8,338 nt of DNA, taken from Porticoccus sp047635255. Its GTDB lineage: Bacteria; Pseudomonadota; Gammaproteobacteria; Pseudomonadales; Porticoccaceae. Positions within the stretch are counted from its first letter, which is position 1. Every line of letters begins with the position of its first letter. The stretch covers positions 1 to 8,338 of the forward strand of contig JBLIIR010000048.1 in NCBI GenBank assembly GCA_047635255.1. The letters are read 5' to 3'. Made by a program: the position numbers and the translations under genes. Positions 1 to 4,885 of the stretch are shown here, one piece after another. Under the pieces are notes generated by a model. The model did no database searches, had not been told where the DNA came from, and saw only the letters and a list, made by a program, of their open reading frames with translations.

Positions 1-517
1 TAGCTCCCTCACTTCGCCCTAACTGCCCAGCCCCAACGTGATATGCAGAAAATAAAGGTTGACGATACTGATTCCAGCTCAATGATGAATAAGGACCATT
101 GAGCCCAGGACGGTCAGAGGGTACTAGCGTCCTACCCACCCATAAATTAGCAGAAGGATTAAGCTCAAATTTTAATAGAGCATCGATAGTCATCATCGAA
201 TCGCCCTCATATTTTTCTGTATTAATGTTGAATTTTAAGTATTTATGGAGCTGGCCCGATATATAGAGGCGCATGCTATTGATTGAGAATTCTGAACTAT
301 CATCCGTGTTGCTATTGCGTGAGGCTGTTTGAAGACGGAGACCTCCTCCGACAGACAGCCAGACCGTATCATTATGTTTTAGCATGAGGCCTTTTAGTGG
401 ATCGCCGGCCATAGAGGGTGATGCTGCCAAGAAAATAAAATAAATCAGTAGGGGTAGGATATAAGTTCTAGGTGAAGCCGATGAAAAAAATCTGTTTTCT
501 TTGAAATAGTTTTTCAT
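1..517 (-). CDS. Outer-membrane porin-like beta-barrel protein, 5' part only
   Basis: The reverse strand reads open from an ATG at 517 to the window edge, giving 172 codons of the N-terminal part. The start is preceded by AAGGGG six bases upstream. The product begins with a basic stretch, then a hydrophobic segment (ILPLLIYFIFLAA, about residues 20-32) and SMAGDP, a plausible signal peptide cut near residue 37. After it come short alternating polar/hydrophobic strands (VWLSVGGGLRLQ, SMRLYISGQ, LKFNINTEKYEG, ALLKFELNPSANLWVGR) ended by aromatic residues, as in beta-barrels. The phrase VGRTLVPSDRPGLNGPY resembles the conserved region of phosphate-selective porin O/P-like proteins of Gammaproteobacteria. 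Family membership is inference from these motifs. Substrate unknown. The C-terminus lies outside the window. It could instead be another barrel family of unknown function. Confidence 0.75.
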   Translation of the reverse strand, partial: MKNYFKENRFFSSASPRTYILPLLIYFIFLAASPSMAGDPLKGLMLKHNDTVWLSVGGGLRLQTASRNSNTDDSSEFSINSMRLYISGQLHKYLKFNINTEKYEGDSMMTIDALLKFELNPSANLWVGRTLVPSDRPGLNGPYSSLSWNQYRQPLFSAYHVGAGQLGRSEGA

Positions 518-566
518 TGGGGACCCCTTTTTGGGATAAATTATTTACGTTAACTGCAGCATAGTG

Positions 567-589
567 GTCTTTTTACATATATAAAAGAC
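567..589. repeat. AT-rich inverted repeat between rlmA and the porin gene
   Basis: GTCTTTT (567-573) and AAAAGAC (583-589) are perfect reverse complements around a 9-base AT loop. The site lies 8 bases beyond the rlmA stop codon on the minus strand and about 50 bases upstream of the porin start. It lacks a GC-rich stem, and no T-run follows on either strand, so it is a poor Rho-independent terminator. It may be a weak terminator, an operator for the porin gene, or chance. Confidence 0.35.
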
Positions 590-596
590 TGAATAG

Positions 597-1493
597 CTAC
601 TGTTTAATGGATGCATTGGCCCATGCGTTATCTTTAATGGGACGGTAGATTCGAATTACAAAATCTATTTCTGTGCATAATGATACTAAAGTCTTCAAGT
701 TGGCTTGGGCTGTTTTATCGGTCTGCCAGTAAAGCGGTGTCATCGATACTAGCTGGTTGATCTGTTTAGCACCTTTCACTTCAAGCTGGTAGCTCACCCT
801 TTTCTCGTCTAAAAGTGAAAAATTATCAAGAGCCTCTTGAGACGTATGCTCTTTGGCTTCTTTATAGAGTAATTTTTTTAGTGCAAATAAGTGCCTGGGA
901 CCTGGTGAAATAACAATTAACACACCTTTTTTCTTCAGTACTCGTGCTGCTTCTATGTTATCCCCTGGTGCAAATATTCGTAATAAGCAATCAATGGAAT
1001 TGGTTAAAACAGGTAAATTAAAGCTACTTGCAACGGCAAAATACCCATCTTTTATGAGACGACTTGCAATTTTTGTCGCCTCTTTTGATATGTCTATTCC
1101 GAATATATGAATGTCATTTTTATGTGCTAGGAGTTGCTGCAAATAGTAACCTTCGCCGCAGCCACTATCTAGTAAAATTGAATTGGTTTCCAAGTGGCTG
1201 CTGGCTAATTCAGTGATTTTTTCAGAGAGAGGCTGATAATAGCCTTGGCTTAAAAAATTCTGACGACTACTCACCATAAATTTGGTATCGCCTGGAGAAG
1301 GCGAGCGTTTTTGTTGCGGCAGTAAGAGATTAATGTAGCCTTCTTTCGCAATATCAAAACTATGCTGGTTATCACACAGCCACTGCTGAGTTAAGGTACC
1401 GTCTGAGTTTTTTTCAGACCCAATACATGGTTTTGTTAACGGTAATTTACACACTGGACAGGCCCAGATTGATACATGATAATTATTTGCCAT
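597..1493 (-). CDS. rlmA: 23S rRNA (guanine-745-N1)-methyltransferase RlmA
   Basis: The product uses S-adenosylmethionine to methylate N1 of G745 in helix 35 of 23S rRNA, if it acts like the E. coli enzyme. An N-terminal zinc-binding module is visible with C12, C15, C40 and H44. It is followed by the family signature HSFDIAKEGYINLL (44-57) and KRSPSPGD (62-69). The class I methyltransferase SAM loop is DSGCGEGYY at 109-117. At 298 residues it is longer than E. coli RlmA (269). Part of the difference is a linker of 24 residues between the two zinc pairs, against 12 in the E. coli protein as I recall it. The ATG at 1493 has no good ribosome-binding site, but the zinc finger sits near the N-terminus as expected. 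It is divergent from slyD and shares a 101-base promoter region with it. Confidence 0.93.
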   Translation of the reverse strand: MANNYHVSIWACPVCKLPLTKPCIGSEKNSDGTLTQQWLCDNQHSFDIAKEGYINLLLPQQKRSPSPGDTKFMVSSRQNFLSQGYYQPLSEKITELASSHLETNSILLDSGCGEGYYLQQLLAHKNDIHIFGIDISKEATKIASRLIKDGYFAVASSFNLPVLTNSIDCLLRIFAPGDNIEAARVLKKKGVLIVISPGPRHLFALKKLLYKEAKEHTSQEALDNFSLLDEKRVSYQLEVKGAKQINQLVSMTPLYWQTDKTAQANLKTLVSLCTEIDFVIRIYRPIKDNAWANASIKQ

Positions 1494-1543
1494 AGAAAAT
1501 TATTTTTTAGATGGGTGTTTAGTAAAAATTTTTGTTGGTCGTA

Positions 1544-1551
1544 AGTATAAT
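1544..1551. promoter_or_regulatory. Candidate shared, near-symmetric -10 element for slyD and rlmA
   Basis: AGTATAAT at 1544-1551 reads TATAAT (1546-1551) on the plus strand towards slyD and TATACT (1549-1544) on the minus strand towards rlmA. No good -35 hexamer lies 16-18 bases upstream in either direction. A second plus-strand candidate, GATAAT, lies at 1559-1564. The location in the only gap between two divergent genes supports a promoter role. The assignment is inference from sequence only. Confidence 0.35.
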
Positions 1552-1594
1552 GGAGGCCGATAATATAGATATAAGTAAAAAAGGGTGAGATTGA

Positions 1595-2080
1595 ATGAAA
1601 ATCAAGCATAACGCTATTGTGAGTTTTCACTATCGTTTGCGCGATGCGACAACCCAAGAAGAGCTGGAGAGCTCTCATACTGGTAGCCCCAGTGTTTACT
1701 TGCACGGTCGCCATGCTATTACGCCTGCGCTGGAGGCCGTAATGACAGAAAAAGAGACCGGAGATGTATTTAGCATAACTTTACTTCCAGAGGAAAGTTT
1801 TGGTATTCGAGAGGAAGGTCGACATCAGCGCGTTCCTATTAAGCATTTGATGGGGAAGATAAAACCAAAAGTTGGCATGGCTGTGTCAATCCAAACAGAC
1901 GGTGGAGTGCGTCAAGGGGTAGTGATTAAGGCGGGCAAGTTTAATGTCGATTTAGACACTAACCACCCTCTGGCGGGAAAGACGGTTATATTTGATGTTG
2001 AGATTGTTGACGTTCGCGAAGCTACCCAAGAAGAAATTGACCATGGGCATGCACATGGTACTGGTGGTCATCAACACTAA
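1595..2080 (+). CDS. slyD: FKBP-type peptidyl-prolyl cis-trans isomerase SlyD
   Basis: SlyD is a cytoplasmic prolyl isomerase, chaperone and metal-binding protein that helps deliver nickel to hydrogenase in E. coli. This 161-residue product has the FKBP half-domain start (IKHNAIVSFHYRLRD), the active-site segment VYLHGRHAITPALE (34-47), an inserted chaperone flap (about 70-125, with GMAVSIQTDGG), and the family signature DTNHPLAGKTVIFDVEIVDV near 116-135. The C-terminus is short and His-rich (HGHAHGTGGHQH) and has no cysteines, unlike the long His/Cys tail of E. coli SlyD, so metal binding is probably more modest. The ATG has AAGGGTGAG upstream at a good distance. Its stop codon overlaps the end of the convergent ogt gene, and no terminator is visible between them. 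Confidence 0.95.
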   Translation: MKIKHNAIVSFHYRLRDATTQEELESSHTGSPSVYLHGRHAITPALEAVMTEKETGDVFSITLLPEESFGIREEGRHQRVPIKHLMGKIKPKVGMAVSIQTDGGVRQGVVIKAGKFNVDLDTNHPLAGKTVIFDVEIVDVREATQEEIDHGHAHGTGGHQH

Positions 2081-2571
2081 CTATTGCCGAGTGATAGTTG
2101 GCTCTTATAATAGTTTTCATGTGCGAGTAGCCAAGATTTCCTTTCCAGTCCACCAGAATAGCCTGTTAGTGCACCATTTTTTCCAATAACGCGGTGACAG
2201 GGCACAATAATAGCAATAGGGTTTTTTTTGAGAGCAGTCCCTGCGGCGCGAATAGCTGCAGGCTTACCAGCCATCCTGGCAACGGTCCCATAAGAAATGG
2301 TTTCACTAAAAACGATATCCTGCAGTGCGGACCAAATAGAATTTTGAAAATCAGTACCCTTATAATCTAAGGGTAGACTGAATATTTTTCGCCTTCCTGA
2401 GAAATATTCAGCCAGTTCTATTATGCAATGTTCAGTGATTCTGCAGCCTAAGGAAGGCACCTTCTTCTGGCTAGTGAATTCAATTCCTGTGATGCCATAT
2501 TTTGATGCTTCGATTTTTATAACGCCAAGAGGCGAGGTCATGTAGTCGGTATAATTTTTAAAATTTTGCAT
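2077..2571 (-). CDS. ogt: Methylated-DNA--protein-cysteine methyltransferase (O6-alkylguanine-DNA alkyltransferase)
   Basis: This is a suicide DNA-repair protein that moves the alkyl group from O6-alkylguanine or O4-alkylthymine onto its own cysteine. The 164-residue product carries the acceptor motif VPCHRVIGKNG with Cys125, the DNA-flipping arginine in AIRAAGTALKKNP (Arg108), the conserved Tyr94 in SYGTVA, and the downstream GYSGGLERKSWLLAHE. Its size and the absence of an Ada regulatory zinc domain fit Ogt. The upstream ATG at 2571 has only a weak ribosome-binding site (AAGAG about 13 bases away). An internal ATG (residue 11, MTSPLG) is a possible alternative start. It lies 45 bases after the 110-residue gene on the same strand and could be co-transcribed with it. 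The stop codon TAG (2079-2077) overlaps the slyD stop. Confidence 0.94.
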   Translation of the reverse strand: MQNFKNYTDYMTSPLGVIKIEASKYGITGIEFTSQKKVPSLGCRITEHCIIELAEYFSGRRKIFSLPLDYKGTDFQNSIWSALQDIVFSETISYGTVARMAGKPAAIRAAGTALKKNPIAIIVPCHRVIGKNGALTGYSGGLERKSWLLAHENYYKSQLSLGNS

Positions 2572-2616
2572 TAAGTTTGCACGCTCTTATTTAAAAGGTT
2601 GCGTATAACTCTTTGG

Positions 2617-2949
2617 CTACTGCGGGCTCGTCCATACTTTTCTTAACGGCTCACCGAAGTCATCATAGATTATTTTTTCTTTTTCTTTTTCTTTGGGTTT
2701 GGATTTGCTTGTTTTCTTAAGTGCAGACTTTGATTTACTTCTAGCATCCAAAGCAGCAATCACGTCTGTCAGGGGGGTTCGAGCTATTTTTGGCTCATTA
2801 AATAGTGGTGTTTTCAGGCTTGCGTGAGGACTCTCTCTACCAGTAACACCTTTGTCTATTTGCTCTATTTTCCCGCCTTTGCAAGTGAATTGATCGATCT
2901 GTCTTTGTAGTTCATCCCTTAAGTCTGCTTTGGTTGGTATTTTTTTCAC
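2617..2949 (-). CDS. Conserved-looking small basic protein of unknown function (GGK motif)
   Basis: The 110-residue product is soluble and highly charged. Residues 1-40 contain LRDELQRQIDQF followed by KGGKIEQIDKGVTGRESPH. The helix plus (K/R)GGK(I/V)xxI pattern recalls the small RNA-polymerase-binding regulator SutA of Pseudomonas and related unnamed gammaproteobacterial proteins. That likeness is from memory and tentative. PLTDVIAALDARSKSK (59-74) leads into a Lys-rich linker (68-91, with KE repeats), and the protein ends DDFGEPLRKVW. It starts with GTG at 2949. A nearby ATG at 2962 is in another frame and stops after 16 codons unless one A of an A7 run is removed. It has its own promoter candidate just upstream and lies between a PHP gene and ogt. 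The KE tract and the balanced start support a real gene, but no function is assigned. Confidence 0.75.
   Translation of the reverse strand: MKKIPTKADLRDELQRQIDQFTCKGGKIEQIDKGVTGRESPHASLKTPLFNEPKIARTPLTDVIAALDARSKSKSALKKTSKSKPKEKEKEKIIYDDFGEPLRKVWTSPQ
2671..2694 (-). repeat. AAAGAA hexanucleotide tract encoding Lys-Glu repeats
   Basis: On the minus strand the sequence repeats AAAGAA three times and ends AAAATA, coding (Lys-Glu)x3-Lys inside the Lys-rich linker of the 110-residue protein. Because the unit is six bases, gain or loss of a unit would keep the frame. The tract is short and could simply reflect selection for charge. Confidence 0.55.
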
Positions 2950-2977
2950 AATTTTTCGCCATGATTAAACTTTCTGT

Positions 2978-3006
2978 AGTATAGCACCAGTATTGACTAT
3001 AGTCAG
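2978..3006 (-). promoter_or_regulatory. Sigma-70-like promoter for the 110-residue gene
   Basis: On the minus strand a -35 element CTGACT (3006-3001) and a -10 element TATACT (2983-2978) are separated by exactly 17 bases. A TG one base before the -10 (TGCTATACT) makes it an extended -10. Transcription would start near 2971, about 22 bases before the GTG start. The promoter lies just beyond the PHP gene stop codon, so the 110-residue gene and ogt can be expressed independently of the PHP gene. The call rests on consensus match only. Confidence 0.55.
2994..3005. promoter_or_regulatory. 12-bp perfect palindrome over a -35 element, possible operator
   Basis: TGACTATAGTCA is identical to its reverse complement and covers most of the -35 element (3001-3006) and part of the spacer of the promoter candidate at 2978-3006. 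A palindrome at this place is typical of a dimeric repressor site. Its short length and AT-rich centre also allow chance. No known regulator consensus is recognised. Confidence 0.35.
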
Positions 3007-3008
3007 CT

Positions 3009-3830
3009 CTACCAGTGCTCCCATACAGGTGAACATGCTATAGGTAACTCAGAGATGTGACCTAATTCGGCCCATGCTTGCCCCGGCCGATGAAAGTCAG
3101 ACCCGCAAGATGCTAGCAGTTTCTTTTCCACACAAAGACCAGCTAAATCTTTCGTGATGTTAGCGTCTTGTCTTCCCGAGATCACCTCCATGCCTTGGCC
3201 TCCAACCTCAATAAAGTTATCTAGCAGATGTTTGAGTTTGGTTCGAGTTAATTGGTATTTTTTTGGATGAGCTAATACCGCGGTTCCACCTGCCTCGTTA
3301 ATCCATCGGACAACTTGTGGAATATCTGCCCAAAACTGCTTTATATCGCCAGGTTTTCCTGACCCAAGAAATTTTTTAAAAGCCTGGTTGATGTCAGAGA
3401 CAGCTCCAATATTCACTAAGTGTTGAGCAAAATGAGGACGACCAATATTACCATTATTGGCGATAGCCGCTGCTCCAGCGAGGGTCTCTTTGAAGCCTAG
3501 CTGATCAAGCTTATCTGCAATCATAGCTGCTCTTTTTTGCCTTGCTATATTTTGGAAAGCAACTCCTGCTTTTAAGGAGTTGCTATCAAGCTGAACGTTG
3601 AGCCCAACAATATGAACATTCATTTTCCCCCAATAGCTTGAGAATTCAATACCAGGGATAATTTTGATCGGTAAACTTTCTTTTAGGTTGATGTGATGGT
3701 AAGCATTTATTGTGTCGTGGTCTGTAATAGCAAGCGTTTGGACTCCCATCTCTATAGCCCGACCAACCAACTCTGTTGGCGTTAGCGTTCCATCTGAGCA
3801 GTTACTATGGCAATGTAAATCGTATTTCAT
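3009..3830 (-). CDS. PHP-domain phosphoesterase (YciV / RNase AM / nucleoside 3',5'-bisphosphate phosphatase family)
   Basis: Relatives remove phosphate from nucleoside 3',5'-bisphosphates or act as a 5'-3' exoribonuclease that trims rRNA 5' ends (E. coli RNase AM, YciV). From the chosen start the 273-residue product shows the PHP metal site: DLHCHSNCSDGT (His6, His8, Asp13), AITDHDT (34-40), PGIEFS with Glu62, His73 in NVHIVG, GRPH (130-133), LAHPKKY with His188, and SDFHRPG (244-250). All the usual metal ligands appear present. The reading frame also has an ATG at 3842, four codons earlier. I prefer 3830 because family members usually start two or three residues before DLHCHS. Neither start has a clear ribosome-binding site. 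It is divergent from sprT across about 100 bases and ends 59 bases before the 110-residue gene. Confidence 0.9.
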   Translation of the reverse strand: MKYDLHCHSNCSDGTLTPTELVGRAIEMGVQTLAITDHDTINAYHHINLKESLPIKIIPGIEFSSYWGKMNVHIVGLNVQLDSNSLKAGVAFQNIARQKRAAMIADKLDQLGFKETLAGAAAIANNGNIGRPHFAQHLVNIGAVSDINQAFKKFLGSGKPGDIKQFWADIPQVVRWINEAGGTAVLAHPKKYQLTRTKLKHLLDNFIEVGGQGMEVISGRQDANITKDLAGLCVEKKLLASCGSDFHRPGQAWAELGHISELPIACSPVWEHW

Positions 3831-3895
3831 AGGGTGATACATTTTTTAGTTAATTTGTGTTTTTAGTTTGTTTCATACATCAATTTGTAGAGATT

Positions 3896-3913
3896 TTAAG
3901 TGCGAAGCTATTT
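3896..3913 (+). repeat. 18-bp direct repeat, copy 1 (upstream of sprT)
   Basis: TTAAGTGCGAAGCTATTT here is identical to bases 6085-6102. It lies 23 bases before the preferred sprT start, in the divergent gap with the PHP gene. It has no internal dyad. If TATAAT at 3924-3929 is the sprT -10, this copy covers the -35 region. Its role is unknown. Confidence 0.7.
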
Positions 3914-3923
3914 TTTTGTCAGG

Positions 3924-3929
3924 TATAAT
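3924..3929 (+). promoter_or_regulatory. Perfect TATAAT -10 candidate for sprT
   Basis: TATAAT ends six bases before the sprT ATG at 3936, which would place the transcription start at or next to the A of the start codon and make the message leaderless. The -35 position (TGCGAA, 3901-3906, 17-base spacing) is a poor match. Inference from consensus and spacing only. Confidence 0.35.
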
Positions 3930-3935
3930 TCACTA

Positions 3936-4511
3936 ATGAATATTTCTTCAGCCAAAATAGACCTCGCTATTATAACCCCTATTGATGATTCAAGGCAGAA
4001 ACAAGTTGTAGGGCATACTAGGAATTTTATTGAGCTGGGTTCAAAATATTTCAATCAAAACTTTGGCATGATCCCTGTTGTGTTTGACTTAAAGGGAAGA
4101 ATAGCAGGTATGTATAAGTGGCAGTCTTCTACAGGAAAGCAAGAGAGATCAAGAAAGATTCGCTACAATCCTTGGCTTTTTGCTAAATATTATGAAGAAA
4201 ATTTGGCTATAACAGTACCTCATGAGGTGGCGCATTATTTGGTTAGCTGTCTCCATCAACCCCGAAAAGTGAAACCTCATGGACCAGAATGGAAAGCCGT
4301 AATGCAGATTTTTGGGGCTGAAAGCACTGTCACTGCTGACTTTGATATGACAGGTATACCCTGTTATAGCCATCGAAGATTTGAATATACCTGCGACTGC
4401 AGAATCCATCAGCTTAGTACCTACCGGCACAATAAATGTGTGCGTAGTCAGGCTTGCTATCTTTGTCGATATTGCCACGCCAAGCTTAAACTAAAATATC
4501 AGGAGTTTTGA
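3936..4511 (+). CDS. sprT: SprT family zinc metallopeptidase-like protein
   Basis: The product resembles bacterial SprT, whose fold is shared with the eukaryotic DNA-protein crosslink protease Spartan. The role in bacteria is not well established. Counting from the ATG at 3936 (191 residues; E. coli SprT is 165), the zinc-protease motif HEVAH is at 96-100 and PHGPEW follows at 114-119 with the third histidine. A C-terminal zinc ribbon is formed by C153, C155 and C177, C180, with QLSTYRHNK between them. An in-frame GTG at 3900 would add 12 residues, but homologues align from about the ATG, and the GTG lies inside the 18-bp repeat. Neither start has a strong ribosome-binding site. The TGA stop overlaps the ATG of the next gene (TGATG), so the two are probably translationally coupled. 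Confidence 0.93.
   Translation: MNISSAKIDLAIITPIDDSRQKQVVGHTRNFIELGSKYFNQNFGMIPVVFDLKGRIAGMYKWQSSTGKQERSRKIRYNPWLFAKYYEENLAITVPHEVAHYLVSCLHQPRKVKPHGPEWKAVMQIFGAESTVTADFDMTGIPCYSHRRFEYTCDCRIHQLSTYRHNKCVRSQACYLCRYCHAKLKLKYQEF
4501..4505 (+). promoter_or_regulatory. Ribosome-binding site inside the sprT end
   Basis: AGGAG lies five bases before the ATG at 4511 and within the last codons of sprT. It selects ATG 4511 over the in-frame TTG at 4508, which would be only two bases away. With the TGATG overlap it supports re-initiation by ribosomes that finish sprT. Confidence 0.8.
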
Positions 4512-4795
4512 TGCCTAAACCTCCCAGTTCTTGGTTTGTCTATATGATCAAGGCTAGCGATGAATCTCTTTATACCGGGATCACCATAGATGTGCATCGA
4601 CGATTTCAGCAACACTTAAATGGCAAGCAAGGGGCTAAGTACTTTCAGGGCAGAAAGCCTGAAAAGATTGTTTTTATTGAGTCTGGGCACGATCGTAGTA
4701 GCGCCTCTAAGCGCGAAACTGAGATAAAATCTTTTACTCGGGACAAAAAACTTCTCATGGTAAGTGCAGCTAAACATTCAGACCTACTGTGTTAA
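4511..4795 (+). CDS. GIY-YIG nuclease-family protein (UPF0213/YhbQ-like)
   Basis: This 94-residue protein is a single GIY-YIG domain, the fold of UvrC-type and homing endonucleases. The two halves of the motif are VYM (WFVYMIKA, near residue 10) and YTGIT (residues 20-24), with the catalytic-type arginine in VHRRFQQH and the metal-binding-type glutamate in SKRETEIKSF. Size and lack of other domains fit the YhbQ/YazA (UPF0213) group. Some members are reported to cut DNA, but the cellular role is unsettled. The start is fixed by AGGAG five bases upstream and by the one-base overlap with sprT. This context suggests that the protein works with, or is at least made together with, the SprT-type protease. 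That link is inference. Confidence 0.92.
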   Translation: MPKPPSSWFVYMIKASDESLYTGITIDVHRRFQQHLNGKQGAKYFQGRKPEKIVFIESGHDRSSASKRETEIKSFTRDKKLLMVSAAKHSDLLC

Positions 4796-4805
4796 TTTTT
4801 TTAAC

Positions 4806-4833
4806 TTGTCCAGATAAGCATAGCGCCTATGGT
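4806..4833 (+). promoter_or_regulatory. Weak promoter candidate for the flavoprotein gene
   Basis: TTGTCC (4806-4811) and TATGGT (4828-4833) are 16 bases apart in the 90-base gap between the GIY-YIG gene and the flavoprotein gene. No terminator is seen in this gap, so read-through from sprT is equally possible. Confidence 0.3.
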
Positions 4834-4885
4834 ATCTTTTGCCTGCGACTCATAAAATGTGCACATTTTTAGTTTAGGCAAGGAG

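Noticed and set aside
1436..1714. Minus-strand open frame crossing the rlmA start, the divergent gap and the slyD start
   Set aside because: It overlaps two confident genes and their promoter region. No protein family likeness.
2098..2134. Inverted repeat TTGGCT/AGCCAA as a slyD terminator
   Set aside because: The loop is 23 or more bases, no T-run follows, and the bases code for the conserved ogt C-terminus.
4149..4478. 109-codon open frame antisense to sprT
   Set aside because: Lies wholly within sprT, whose metal-binding motifs are intact. No start signal or family likeness.
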